DNA of 64,000 bases from Lyngbya sp. PCC 8106 (GTDB taxonomy: Bacteria; Cyanobacteriota; Cyanobacteriia; Cyanobacteriales; Microcoleaceae): the NCBI RefSeq assembly GCF_000169095.1, contig NZ_AAVU01000039.1, forward strand, positions 9,426 to 73,425, written 5' to 3'. The stretch's first letter is position 1, and each line of letters starts with the position of its first letter. The notes under the pieces are model-generated. The model saw nothing but the letters and a program-made list of their open reading frames with translations. It was not told where the DNA came from and ran no database searches. The position numbers and the translations under genes were made by a program. This document shows, piece by piece, positions 16,598-25,704 of the stretch.

Positions 16598-17812
16598 ATG
16601 GATATAACAACCGTTTGGGAAGAACTCGCCTGGGAACGAGGGGGCAAAATTGTATATATAATTATTGATGGTGTTGGAGGACTTCCTCACCCCGAAAAAG
16701 GAGGCACTGAACTCCAAATCGCTCACACTCCCAACCTCGATCAAATTGCCCAACAGTCGAGTTGTGGACTCTTAGAAATTGTCGGCCCCGGAATTACCCC
16801 CGGCAGCGGCCCCGGTCATTTGAGTTTGTTTGGTTATGATCCCCTGTCTTGGGATGTAGGTCGGGGGATTTTATCAGCTTTGGGGATTGAATTTGATTTG
16901 CAACCGGGAGATGTTGCTGCACGGGTTAACTTCGCAACTCTTGATGAACAAGGAAATGTTTCTGACCGTCGCGCAGGTCGTATTGAAACAGATCTGAACC
17001 GTCGTTTATGCAAAAAAATCAATGAAAAAGTTACATTAGAGTTTGAGGGCGAATATTTTTTTGAAACCGTTAGTGAGCATCGAGCGGTGTTTGTGTTACG
17101 TGGAAAAGAATTAGATGGTCAGTTAGAAGATACCGACCCACAAGCAACAGGAATTCCGCCAAAATATCCGAAGCCGTCATCAGAAGAATCTGAACTAACA
17201 GCAGAGTTAGTTAGGTCTTTTATTGCTCAAGTTAATCAAGTTCTTGCCGATGAAAACCCAGCGAATAGTATTTTGATGCGAGGATTTGATCGTTATGTTC
17301 CTTTTCCTTCTTTGAATGATCGCTTTGAGTTGAAAGGAGTTTGTATTGCCGATTATCCCATGTATCGGGGTGTTAGTCGTTTGGTGGGAATGGAGGTTTT
17401 ACCCCGTCCGGGTGGTATGAAACAACGGTTTCAAGCTTTAGAATCTTGCTACGGCGATGATTATAATTTCTATTTTCTTCATGTTAAACATTCAGATAGT
17501 CGCGGTGAAGACGAAGACTTTGAAGCGAAAGTGAAAGTGATTGAAGAAGTTGATCAATTGATGCCAATCGTTACTCAATTAAATCCGGATGTATTAGTGG
17601 TAACTGCTGATCATTCCACTCCTGCAATTATGGGCCGTCATAGTTGGCATCCCGTTCCGGTAATGATGCAAGCCAAAACAGCACGAATTGATGATGTGGC
17701 GACCTTTGATGAATATGCTTGTTTGCGAGGTGCATTAGGGACAAGACCCGGTGTTCATCTAATTGGATTGGCATTAGCTCATGCTCAACGATTGCGGAAA
17801 TTTGGGGCTTGA
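16598..17812 (+). CDS. apgM: 2,3-bisphosphoglycerate-independent phosphoglycerate mutase, archaeal type (ApgM)
   Basis: This is a 404-residue alkaline-phosphatase-superfamily enzyme interconverting 3- and 2-phosphoglycerate in glycolysis. The metal-site start is IVYIIIDGVGGLPHPEKGG. The nucleophile loop is GSGPGHLSLFGYDP. The insert region, DVAARVNFATLDEQGNVSDR then RRAGRI, is typical of ApgM. The C-terminal metal ligands are in HVKHSDSRGEDEDF and VVTADHSTPA. Length matches the family. It has its own leader (AGAGGAAACGATCATC before the ATG) and no operon partner. Confidence 0.92.
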   Translation: MDITTVWEELAWERGGKIVYIIIDGVGGLPHPEKGGTELQIAHTPNLDQIAQQSSCGLLEIVGPGITPGSGPGHLSLFGYDPLSWDVGRGILSALGIEFDLQPGDVAARVNFATLDEQGNVSDRRAGRIETDLNRRLCKKINEKVTLEFEGEYFFETVSEHRAVFVLRGKELDGQLEDTDPQATGIPPKYPKPSSEESELTAELVRSFIAQVNQVLADENPANSILMRGFDRYVPFPSLNDRFELKGVCIADYPMYRGVSRLVGMEVLPRPGGMKQRFQALESCYGDDYNFYFLHVKHSDSRGEDEDFEAKVKVIEEVDQLMPIVTQLNPDVLVVTADHSTPAIMGRHSWHPVPVMMQAKTARIDDVATFDEYACLRGALGTRPGVHLIGLALAHAQRLRKFGA

Positions 17813-17973
17813 TTTTATGAGGATAAGTATTGATTTGATCGAATTTTTATTGTCACTGAAATCTGGGTCTTTAAGATGTTTCGCATTCGCTCAACATGAC
17901 AGCTATAAAAAATCTTAACATGACACCGAAAATAACATTGACTCAAACTTATTAATAATTTGGAGTAATTTTG

Positions 17974-18846
17974 ATGGGATTCAAGAAAATTTTTAGACTT
18001 TTGAAAGAAACATTTAAAGAATGGCAAGAGGATAAATCTTCTCGTTTAGCGGCTGCTTTAGCTTATTATACTGTTTTTTCATTAGCACCCTTATTAATTA
18101 TTGTAATTGCGATCGCTGGCGCTATTTTTGGAGAAGAAGCCGCTCGGGGTGAAATTGTTGGTCAAATTCAGGGGTTAGTGGGGAAAGATGGGGCGACGGT
18201 TATAGAAGAAGCGATTCAAAATGCAGATCGACCTCAAATTAGCAGTATTGCTTCAATTTTTAGCATTATTTTCCTGTTAATTGGTGCGTCTGGGGTGTTT
18301 GCTCAGTTGCAGGAATCTCTGAATGAAATTTGGAATGTAAAAGCCCAACCCAAAAATGGTATTGCCGGATTTATTAGAAAGCGAATTCTATCATTTTCAG
18401 CGGTTCTGGGAATAGGATTTTTACTGTTAGTTTCTCTGGTTCTCAGTGCAGTTATTTCAGGGATTAGCAATTATTTTAGTGATTTAATTCCCGGCGTAGA
18501 TTTCCTTTGGCAAATTCTCAACTTTGTAGTTTCTTTTGGCGTGATTACTTTGTTATTTGCGTTGATGTACAAGTTCTTACCGGATGCTAAAATTCAGTGG
18601 AGTGATGTTTGGATTGGTTCGCTAATTACGGCTTTATTATTTACGATTGGTAAATTCGCACTCGGACTCTATCTCGGACGGGGTAGCTTTGGTTCAACCT
18701 ATGGTGCAGCAGGTTCTCTGGTGATTATTTTGGCTTGGGTTTACTATTCGGCTCAAATTCTATTTTTTGGGGCAGAATTCACTCAAGTTTATGCCCGAAA
18801 ATATGGTTCTCGAATTGTTCCAGATGAACACGCAATCCGAATTTAA
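17974..18846 (+). CDS. YihY/BrkB family inner-membrane protein
   Basis: This is a 290-residue protein starting at ATG 17974, with GGAG 9-12 nt upstream; the TTG at 17971 is less likely. Family features are SSRLAAALAYYTVFSLAPLL at the start of the first helix and the middle segment ASGVFAQLQESLNEIWNV. Near the end are YLGRGSFGSTYGAAGSLVII and LAWVYYSAQILFFGAEFTQ. Six membrane helices are predicted. The family was once called RNase BN, wrongly, and its function remains unknown. It lies alone. Confidence 0.88.
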   Translation: MGFKKIFRLLKETFKEWQEDKSSRLAAALAYYTVFSLAPLLIIVIAIAGAIFGEEAARGEIVGQIQGLVGKDGATVIEEAIQNADRPQISSIASIFSIIFLLIGASGVFAQLQESLNEIWNVKAQPKNGIAGFIRKRILSFSAVLGIGFLLLVSLVLSAVISGISNYFSDLIPGVDFLWQILNFVVSFGVITLLFALMYKFLPDAKIQWSDVWIGSLITALLFTIGKFALGLYLGRGSFGSTYGAAGSLVIILAWVYYSAQILFFGAEFTQVYARKYGSRIVPDEHAIRI

Positions 18847-19008
18847 TTCTAGAGAAAAAACCGTTGGTTAGAAAGGGTTTATTATAGAAAAGTAGACTGA
18901 ATACAGTTCATTAAATACGAAAAATTTAAAACTTGAAAGTAGGTATTTTAGAAACAACACTCAGTCTATATCAAGCTTTTTTTGAAATAGAGTATAAGTT
19001 TTACTTGC

Positions 19009-20490
19009 TTAGGAAGGTAACTTTACCATTTCTCTAACGTTACCTTCTACACTGCCAACTCCGTGCATAAATTCCCGATCTTGTGAACAGACTTTCATTT
19101 GCATTCCAAATTTGGGTTTAATGGAAATAAAACCATTACGATCTATTTTTTGTACCGGAAGATATTCCCAGCGGAAACGCTGTAATAACATCGCTAAAAC
19201 GATCTTAATTTCCATCATCGCAAAAGCCGCACCTAAACATAAACGGGGGCCAGCACTAAACGGGTTGTATTCATAAACAGAAGGATTAATACTTTCCCAT
19301 CGTTGAGGATTAAATGCTTCAGGGTCGGGATAAATATCAGGTAGATGATGAGTGTGATAAATACTCACAAAAACCTCTGTTCCCTTCGGTAATACATAAC
19401 CTCCTAATTCCGTTGTCTGGGAAGTTACTCGTCCATTCCAAGGAACAGAAGTTATTACTCGTAAACTTTCTTTGATTACTCTTTCAAGTAAAGGTAATTT
19501 CTGTAATTGTTCAACGCTTGGAGAGTTGCCATGTAGGGTACTATCAAGTTCATCAAAGAGATCACTACAGACTTGAGGATGTTGGGAAAGCAATAACAAA
19601 ATCCAAGTTAGAGCATTAGCAGTGGTTTCATGACCTGCAAGAAAAAGGACTCCGGTATGAGCAATTAATTCATCTTCTGTTAAAAGATGCCCTGTATCTT
19701 CATAACGCGCTTTGACCAACATTGAAAGTACATCTGAGTCGGGAGTTGTTTTGGCTTTCTTTTCCGCAATAATCCCTTTCATTTGTGTTTCAAAAAGACT
19801 TAATAAATCTAGATAGCGATGAAAACTAAAGCCCGGTAAATCTAGAGGTAAAAGTCTCGTAAAAGGAGATATTTGAATACTGATGATCTCTTGCAGCAGA
19901 TTACCTGCACTGTGATCTTTTTCGATGACATCTTCACCAAATAAACTTTGAGTTGCGATTCGTAACGTTAACCTTTTCATCAATTGATTAATTTCACAAG
20001 GCTCATTCACCTTAATTTGTTCGAGTTCTGACTGCGTGATGGCAACCATATCATCTCGATAAGAACGAAGTTGTTGATGATGAAAAGCTGGCATCATTAA
20101 TTTTCGTTGCTTTAAATGAGTCTCGTCATTGACTCCAAATAGTCCAACACCATAATTTTTTAGGGGTTTAGTTCGTTCTGAAACATCTTTGTAACGATAA
20201 AGTATTCCCGATAAAGGTGCTTTATGATAAATATGACTTTGAGTGGCAACCTGACGCACAATTTCAGGCCCATAAGCAATCACAGTACCCGGACAGTCCG
20301 AAGCAGCAGAGTAAAGATTTGTTCCACCTCCCGCAACTATGGAAGCAACTTTACCATAGGTTTTAAACAATTCACTACTGTAGCCAATAGAGTCTTTCGC
20401 GAAGTTGATTGTATTCACTATCCGTCCCACCAAGGGTAGAGGACTAGGGCCAGGAATTGTCCATGCTTTTTGATTAGCGATGGTAGTCAT
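19009..20490 (-). CDS. Cytochrome P450
   Basis: This is a 493-residue P450. The haem ligand loop is FSAGPRLCLGAAF, the I-helix oxygen-activation motif is AGHETTANAL, and the K-helix is ESLR with a matching PERF-type region (FNPQRW). The N-terminus has WTIPGPSPLPLVGRI, a proline-rich hinge, without a clear membrane anchor. GGGAG lies 9 nt before the ATG at 20490, so I prefer it to the upstream ATG at 20544. The substrate is unknown; cyanobacterial relatives (CYP110-like) act on fatty acids or terpenes, an assignment I cannot verify here. No redox partner gene is adjacent. Confidence 0.92.
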   Translation of the reverse strand: MTTIANQKAWTIPGPSPLPLVGRIVNTINFAKDSIGYSSELFKTYGKVASIVAGGGTNLYSAASDCPGTVIAYGPEIVRQVATQSHIYHKAPLSGILYRYKDVSERTKPLKNYGVGLFGVNDETHLKQRKLMMPAFHHQQLRSYRDDMVAITQSELEQIKVNEPCEINQLMKRLTLRIATQSLFGEDVIEKDHSAGNLLQEIISIQISPFTRLLPLDLPGFSFHRYLDLLSLFETQMKGIIAEKKAKTTPDSDVLSMLVKARYEDTGHLLTEDELIAHTGVLFLAGHETTANALTWILLLLSQHPQVCSDLFDELDSTLHGNSPSVEQLQKLPLLERVIKESLRVITSVPWNGRVTSQTTELGGYVLPKGTEVFVSIYHTHHLPDIYPDPEAFNPQRWESINPSVYEYNPFSAGPRLCLGAAFAMMEIKIVLAMLLQRFRWEYLPVQKIDRNGFISIKPKFGMQMKVCSQDREFMHGVGSVEGNVREMVKLPS

Positions 20491-20639
20491 CTTTTTTACT
20501 CCCAGATCTATAAATTCGGCTTGATCTGCTGCCGAGGCTAACATAGGTAGCTATAAATTACAAGTATTTTTATAAACAATTCTAATGATTGTAGAATCAT
20601 TAAAGCTTTACACTAATATTCAGTTAAACTGGTATCAGT

Positions 20640-20756
20640 ATGTACAATCTACAATATTTATCTGAGAGTGGAATTCTAGATTGGTTTGTTGTTTTTGGAT
20701 ATCTGGGAATTACCGTTTTTATCATGTGGCAAGTGTTTAATACAAAGCCCCGATAA
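20640..20756 (+). CDS. Putative 38-residue single-helix membrane protein
   Basis: A short frame opens at ATG 20640 and ends at TAA 20754-20756. It reads MYNLQYLSESGILDW, then a hydrophobic helix (FVVFGYLGITVFIMWQVF), then NTKPR. The layout, a polar N-terminus, one helix and a short basic end, is that of the tiny subunits found in thylakoid complexes. I cannot match it to a named one. No strong ribosome-binding site is visible. It sits head-to-head with the P450. Confidence 0.45.
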   Translation: MYNLQYLSESGILDWFVVFGYLGITVFIMWQVFNTKPR

Positions 20757-21296
20757 CATCAACTCTGAACCCGATTTTACTTAAATTGAATCAAAAAGCA
20801 AAAGGATTTTAGATAGATTGCTATTCAGCATACCACATAGCTAGACAACTGATAGAATAAATCTCCCCTAAGACAGAACTTTAGGGAAATGCAAAAGGAT
20901 AGAGTGAGATTAGCTTCATACGCATAGTTCGAGGGGGATCAGGCTGGCTTGCGTTTCTGATCCCCATTTCTGATCTGTCTGGCCTTCCCGTATTTTTTCT
21001 CATCACAAAAGTCTATTAAAAAAGACAAGCTAATCGCTTTTTCCCATCATCTTAAAACTTTTGAAGCCATAGCTTTGACGAAGAATTAATTGAGTTCGGT
21101 TATTTAATCCTTCCTTGATGCCTCCCCTTCACCCACACATGGGCTTACCAGTTCCCAGGGCGTGAGAAGCCCGCCTAGCCTCTGCCTCGGACTTCGACAG
21201 GACTGGATTTTTTTCTCAGCCTGAACAGCCCTGGGATTTAGGGGGCGAAGGATTTAGGGAGATTCATCCTCCGTTTTGAACCCGTTAAACAGTTGT
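20757..21296. other. 540-bp non-coding region with structured segments
   Basis: No credible ORF is present. A small hairpin, CCCTAA/TTAGGG, occurs around 20866-20885, and a perfect 9-bp stem, GGGGATCAG/CTGATCCCC, at 20934-20965. About 25 bp further on is a T-run (20993-20998). From 21118 to 21290 the DNA is unusually GC-rich for the window, with broken inverted repeats around GGGCTTACC and CCCAGGGCGTGAG. A structured RNA is possible, but I do not recognise a known class (not tmRNA, RNase P RNA, SRP RNA or 6S RNA by their hallmark motifs). Confidence 0.4.
20934..20965 (+). other. Perfect 9-bp hairpin, possible ncRNA or terminator element
   Basis: GGGGATCAG (20934-20942) and CTGATCCCC (20957-20965) form a stem with a 14-nt loop. 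The T-run follows about 27 nt later rather than directly, so termination by this stem alone is doubtful. It may be one arm of a longer structured RNA lying downstream of the 38-residue ORF. Confidence 0.4.
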
Positions 21297-22151
21297 TCAA
21301 ACTGGGGTTTGGGTTGGAGTTACATTTGTGGGAGTATCGGTACAGTAGACTTCACAAGAATTATTTGGACTTTCAATCAGTCGAATTTTGTGTAACTTTG
21401 CCCCTAATTCCCGAACGGGATTTTGCAGCAAATCACGAATATACACCACAATATTTTCGGCTGTCGGTACTACTTTGGCAAAGTAAGCGATATCTTTATT
21501 TAAGAAGGTGTGATCGAAGGGTTCAACTACATAATCATCGATCACCTGTTGTAAAGCTGCTAAATCTACAATCATCCCAGTCCGAGAGTCAATTTCGCCT
21601 TTAACGCTGACTTCGAGATGATAGTTGTGACCATGACCATGAGGACGGGCGCATTTGCCGTAAATTTCGCAATTTTCCTCAAAGCTGAGGTCAGGATGAG
21701 CCAGACGGTGAGCGGCGCTAAAATGAGTGCTGACTGTTAAATGAGCTTCCATGCTGTTTCCCTGATAATCAGCCCAGAGTTTGGGGTGTTCAAAGACTTG
21801 AATGTTGGTTAGGGGGAGATGGGGTGCTAAACGTTGCCAAATAACTTGTGCTAAGTATTCAGTGGTGGGTAGGGTTTGCTGAAATTCTAGCCAAACTTCG
21901 TTGAGGAAGGAAAAATCTAGTTGACTGGTGACTTCGGCCTTGATCACGTGTTTGACATCGGAGAGGTTCAACACCATCCCATATTCGTCTAGCTGTCCCA
22001 CCATCGAAATGTAGAGGACGTAGTTGTGTCCGTGGCCAGGGGCGCGAGCAGTTGGCCCAAAGCGTTCAAAGTTCTCAGTTTCGCTTAGTTCGGGCAACCA
22101 GTAACGATGACTGGCTGAAAACTCTGCCCGACGAGTGATAACGCATTCCAT
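21297..22151 (-). CDS. Two-domain 6-pyruvoyl-tetrahydropterin synthase/QueD-like protein
   Basis: This is a 284-residue protein made of two T-fold domains (about 1-135 and 136-270). Start chosen at ATG 22151 (MECVITRRAEFSASHRYWLP), the usual start of cyanobacterial homologues. Domain 2 has the full site: FSAAHR and HGHNY zinc His, catalytic Cys in YGKCARPHGHGHNY, and the DHTFLN His. Domain 1 keeps zinc His (FSASHR, GHGHNY) but has FGPTARAPGHGHNY where the Cys should be and LDFSFLN where the Asp-His should be, so it is probably inactive. The reaction may be 6-carboxytetrahydropterin synthesis (queuosine) or a pterin role. The C-terminus has a Thr/Pro tail. Confidence 0.85.
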   Translation of the reverse strand: MECVITRRAEFSASHRYWLPELSETENFERFGPTARAPGHGHNYVLYISMVGQLDEYGMVLNLSDVKHVIKAEVTSQLDFSFLNEVWLEFQQTLPTTEYLAQVIWQRLAPHLPLTNIQVFEHPKLWADYQGNSMEAHLTVSTHFSAAHRLAHPDLSFEENCEIYGKCARPHGHGHNYHLEVSVKGEIDSRTGMIVDLAALQQVIDDYVVEPFDHTFLNKDIAYFAKVVPTAENIVVYIRDLLQNPVRELGAKLHKIRLIESPNNSCEVYCTDTPTNVTPTQTPV

Positions 22152-22308
22152 AAAATGCACACCAACATCTGTTGTTAAGTTTTGTAAACTAATTTAAGGT
22201 TTTTTTTAGATTATTTCAATCCCCACTAGATTTCAGAGTCTCATTTTGAGATGAAGTTACGAGGATTGCAACCTTGAAAACTCATAAATTAGAATGACTT
22301 TATTTTTA

Positions 22309-23004
22309 TTATAAAACATTCTTCATTTCCTGTTTGATTTCTCTCCGCAAACCCGCAGCAATTCTAAAAAATTCATGCCCGGTATGTAAGCAGGAATCAT
22401 CATAATTGACGGTAAAGTATTCGAGTTCTTCTAGTCCGTCACTGACATGATTGAGGCAGTAATAAAGATGAGCCGCAACACTCGCAATATTAGCCGGATT
22501 TGGAGTTGAACGAAAGCGATTTTGAGCTTGGGCTAAAACATCTCGACAGGTTTCAATATAGATTTGAAAATCTTCCATGAGTTCATCATCAAAGGGATCA
22601 GCAGAGAGTTTATCGACCTCACTTTTAAAGGGTTTCAGTATACGATCAAGGTAGCGGTTGATAGGTTTATAAACTTGATTGAGCCATTCTTCAAGTTGAG
22701 TATCGACGGCTTTTGCGGTTTGACGTCGCCTACGGGTTTGAGCGGTTGAAGTTGTTGTGGGGTTTGAGGTGTAAGCGCGAGATTTTGTGTGACGCTGTTG
22801 GTCGTAGGATTGACGCCTTTGAGGATCGCTTAAGACTTCGTAGGCTGCATTAATCCGAATAATGCGTTCATGGTTAGCCGTTTCGTGGTGACTATCGGGA
22901 TGAAATAATTTCGCTAAACGCCGATAAGCTTGTTTAATTTCTGATTGGGTCGCGGTTGGTTTGATTTCTAGGGTTTGGTAATGATTAGTGGTTGAGGTAA
23001 CCAT
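22309..23004 (-). CDS. J-domain (DnaJ-like) protein
   Basis: This is a 231-residue protein with an N-terminal J domain: HYQTLEIKPTATQSEIKQAY and the HPD tripeptide at residues 35-37, ending INAAYEVLSDPQRRQSYDQQ. It stimulates an Hsp70 partner. The rest (about 75-231) has no Gly/Phe or zinc region; it is a helical region with a Ser/Thr-rich linker, specific to cyanobacteria as far as I can tell. The client is unknown. It is monocistronic. Confidence 0.85.
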   Translation of the reverse strand: MVTSTTNHYQTLEIKPTATQSEIKQAYRRLAKLFHPDSHHETANHERIIRINAAYEVLSDPQRRQSYDQQRHTKSRAYTSNPTTTSTAQTRRRRQTAKAVDTQLEEWLNQVYKPINRYLDRILKPFKSEVDKLSADPFDDELMEDFQIYIETCRDVLAQAQNRFRSTPNPANIASVAAHLYYCLNHVSDGLEELEYFTVNYDDSCLHTGHEFFRIAAGLRREIKQEMKNVL

Positions 23005-23328
23005 GAAAAATTTTCTCCAGATTCAACTGTTCATGCTATAATAAGCCACTAACATTTTATCGATCAGATTAACTGTTAATCGCCCACTGTTTATTTTAAC
23101 GATTCATCCTAGAAACTGAGTTGATCTAAATCTAAAATTATTTCTTTTGAAGTTAGCCCTCTGGTATTGGAAGTCATTTAATATTAATCTCTTGTACAAA
23201 CAAAATCTTAAAAAATGAGCTTAAGTTTTGAATTATAACCCCGGTTAAAACCCTAGAAAAGTTTAGTGTTTTTCCCCTGAAATTACTATTAATACCGATT
23301 CAATCCAGACGAAAATGCAAGAAAAAGT
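23005..23328. other. 324-bp intergenic region
   Basis: AT-rich DNA between the J-protein start and the 3' end of the Rrf2 gene, both on the minus strand. It must contain the J-protein promoter. I see no ORF, strong hairpin or repeat. Confidence 0.4.
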
Positions 23329-23763
23329 TTAAATGTAATACATGAGATTGGTTTGTCGCTGGATATCCAACTTTTCACACAAATCCTGCAAAGTATATTT
23401 CTGTAAAATCGAGTTAGCCATTTGATGAGCTTCTTCCCAGACTTCATCGACAATCAGACTTTCGAGGCTTTTGTGATGTCGATTCCGATTGGGGCTTGAA
23501 TTTGAGCCTTCCAGACAAACAACTACATCAAATAGGGTGATTTTCCAAGGTTCTTTGGCGAGCAAATACCCTCCCTTTGCTCCCCGTTGACTCCGAACGA
23601 TACCACTCCGTTTGAGGGTTGCCAGTAGCTGTTCAAGATAGCGCTCTGGTATGTGATGCTGACGAGCAATCTGACGAATTTGACGTGGCTCACCGTGAGG
23701 ATAGTGAGCGGTTAACTCTAGCAAAGCTAGAACTGCGTATTGACTCTTACAGGACAATTCCAC
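23329..23763 (-). CDS. Rrf2 family transcriptional regulator (no Fe-S cysteine cluster)
   Basis: This is a 144-residue winged-helix regulator. The start is probably GTG at 23763 (MELSCKSQYAVLALLEL), as in homologues; TTG at 23766 is the alternative. The Rrf2 HTH reads IRQIARQHHIPERYLEQLLA, followed by LKRSGIVRSQRGAKGGYLLA. Iron-sulphur Rrf2 proteins such as IscR carry three Cys after the wing; here only one is seen (CLEGSNSSPN), so a cluster of that kind is unlikely. CymR-type cysteine-metabolism sensing is an alternative. A palindrome lies directly upstream of the start and may be its operator. Confidence 0.88.
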   Translation of the reverse strand: MELSCKSQYAVLALLELTAHYPHGEPRQIRQIARQHHIPERYLEQLLATLKRSGIVRSQRGAKGGYLLAKEPWKITLFDVVVCLEGSNSSPNRNRHHKSLESLIVDEVWEEAHQMANSILQKYTLQDLCEKLDIQRQTNLMYYI

Positions 23764-23766
23764 CAA

Positions 23767-23779
23767 ATTACAATGTAAT
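23767..23779. promoter_or_regulatory. Inverted repeat at the Rrf2 start, candidate operator
   Basis: ATTACA-A-TGTAAT is a perfect 6-bp inverted repeat around one base, 3 bp upstream of the chosen start region of the Rrf2 gene. Small dyads close to their own gene are typical autoregulatory sites. A similar sequence, ATGTAATACAT, lies at the gene's 3' end near 23333-23343. A possible -10 (TATACT on the minus strand) lies near 23800. Confidence 0.45.
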
Positions 23780-24070
23780 ACGATTCCATTTAGTTTCTAG
23801 TATACTCCGGTTTTCTAATCGGGTTTATGGGTTTTTGTCAACTTGATTTATATTTCAAGTTTGAGATGCCAATACCCATCTTGCCGATCACAAGGTAAAA
23901 CAGAGATAGGGAAGTCTGTCAAAAATTGCTAGACAGTCCTGAACCTACACTGTTATCTAGAAAACCCTCTCATCTGTTCAGTCGAGTGAAACCCCACAGA
24001 AAAAAATAGGTTTGGTTATTCTAAACCTGATACTTGGGTAAACTTTACTGAAAGGAGAGAAACAGCAAAA
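23780..24070. other. Divergent intergenic region, about 290 bp
   Basis: This region separates the Rrf2 gene (minus) from the TM/HTH gene (plus). It holds the TATACT-like element near 23800 for the Rrf2 gene, a small dyad CTGTC...GACAG near 23917-23937, and a GGAGAG ribosome-binding site about 12 nt before the ATG at 24071. Nothing else is supported. Confidence 0.4.
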
Positions 24071-24589
24071 ATGAAATCCTCAGTTGCTATGACTCAAGAA
24101 CTTGAAAAGACAAAAAAACTCGCTCAAAAAAACACCAGATCAACAGCATTTCTAACATTTTTTATGCCGTTACTCGGTTATATTTACACCGGGCGTTATA
24201 AACCAATGTTGATGAGTTTGGGTCTGTTTATTGGAGTGACAGGTGTTTGTGTAGCCGGAGATCTTGAACTTGATGAAACGGAAGATTTAACTCTAGCTTT
24301 ACAATTTATGTATGGAGTGGGTACTGCGGTTGAAAATGCTCGTGCTGTCAGTCAAGCGAAAAAACGTTTACAAGAGCCAAAATTTCCAGCGATTAATCCC
24401 GAACACCAAAAAATTCAATTATTGAGGTTAGCCAAAGCTCAAGGCGAAATTACTTTAGCAGATTGTGTGCTAGAAATTAATTGTTCGGCAGCTGAAGTTC
24501 GTCCACTCTTAGAAGAATTACAACGGGAAGATTTAATGATTGTGGGAAACAGAAAACAGGATGGTGCTGTTGTTTATCGGATGATTTGA
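24071..24589 (+). CDS. Membrane protein with C-terminal winged-helix-like domain
   Basis: This is a 172-residue protein. A Lys-rich N-terminus is followed by a hydrophobic hairpin (TAFLTFFMPLLGYIYTGRYK and PMLMSLGLFIGVTGVCVAGD) of a type seen in small TM2-like proteins. The C-terminal 65 residues read like a small winged helix: KIQLLRLAKAQGEITLADCV, then LLEELQREDLMIVGNRK. I cannot name the family. A membrane-tethered regulator or adaptor is inference. It has its own leader with GGAGAG. Confidence 0.65.
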   Translation: MKSSVAMTQELEKTKKLAQKNTRSTAFLTFFMPLLGYIYTGRYKPMLMSLGLFIGVTGVCVAGDLELDETEDLTLALQFMYGVGTAVENARAVSQAKKRLQEPKFPAINPEHQKIQLLRLAKAQGEITLADCVLEINCSAAEVRPLLEELQREDLMIVGNRKQDGAVVYRMI

Positions 24590-24789
24590 TTGATGTTTAA
24601 ATTGATCAATATTACTTCCATAAATATCAATCATCGTTCCTGAACTTAGATTCTAACTGTGTGTAATACTCTCTCCCTTCAGAAGTCGAAATCTTTTGGA
24701 CAGGTGAATTCTTCAAAAAATTGGGGAAAAATACAGCTCAAAGACCATTTTATGAGACGCTAGTATCAGTTGTTTTTGGTTAACTATTC

Positions 24790-25659
24790 ATGCCTGCGGT
24801 CACTGTCAAACAGCAACAATATCAAACCTACATTCTTTCGGATGAAACCATTTCTGCGGAAGTTTCCGTCGTTCCAGAACGTGGGGGAATTATCACAGAC
24901 TGGCGTATCGGTGAACATCAAATCTTTTATTTAGATACAGAACGTTTTACTGATCCCTCGTTATCGGTGCGGGGTGGCATTCCTTTATTATTCCCCATTT
25001 GTGGTAATTTGCCCAATGACACTTATCAACTCAATGGACAAACTTATCAACTCAAACAACATGGTTTTGCTCGTAATTTACCTTGGGAAGTCACCCAACA
25101 ATCTACAGAAAATGGCGCGAGTCTCACCGTAACTCTTAAGAGTAATGATCAAACTCGTGCTGTTTATCCCTTTGATTTTGAGTTGAATTTTATTTACACA
25201 CTGCGAGGTAATACTCTAGAACTCCGTTATCGTCACACCAATTTATCTCAGGAATCGATGCCATTTGCAACAGGTATTCATCCTTATTTTACAGTTGCAA
25301 ACAAACAGCAATTAGTTTTTGATTTACCCTCAACTCAGTTTCAAGCCAAAGATGATGAGACGATTCAAACGTTTTCAGGACAGTTTGATTTTGAACAAGA
25401 TGAAATTGATGTGGCATTTTTTGATTTATCTAAACCCTCTGCTGTCGTCAATGATCTTAGTCGCAAATTAAAGCTGACCTTTGAGTGGGATGAACGTTAC
25501 TCAACCCTTGTTTTCTGGACGGTTAAAGGTAAAGACTTTTATTGTCTAGAACCCTGGAGTTCTCCTCGTAATGCACTCAATACAGGTGAATCTCTAATCA
25601 GTGCCAAACCCGGAGAAACTGTAGAAACGTTTGTCAAAATTAGTGCTGATCTCAGTTAG
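24790..25659 (+). CDS. Aldose 1-epimerase superfamily protein
   Basis: This is a 289-residue beta-sandwich enzyme. The family shows as VPERGGIITDWRIGEHQIFY, RGGIPLLFPICGNLPND and LKQHGFARNLPWEV with the active-site His, then PFATGIHPYFTV and a C-terminal Glu in FYCLEPWSSPRNALNTGESL. It interconverts anomers of a hexose or hexose phosphate, as YeaD-type proteins do; the sugar cannot be told from sequence. It is monocistronic, with a hairpin downstream. Confidence 0.88.
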   Translation: MPAVTVKQQQYQTYILSDETISAEVSVVPERGGIITDWRIGEHQIFYLDTERFTDPSLSVRGGIPLLFPICGNLPNDTYQLNGQTYQLKQHGFARNLPWEVTQQSTENGASLTVTLKSNDQTRAVYPFDFELNFIYTLRGNTLELRYRHTNLSQESMPFATGIHPYFTVANKQQLVFDLPSTQFQAKDDETIQTFSGQFDFEQDEIDVAFFDLSKPSAVVNDLSRKLKLTFEWDERYSTLVFWTVKGKDFYCLEPWSSPRNALNTGESLISAKPGETVETFVKISADLS

Positions 25660-25704
25660 AGTTTAAGTTTAATCGCTGGAGTTACTCTTAACTTATTGTC
25701 TAAA

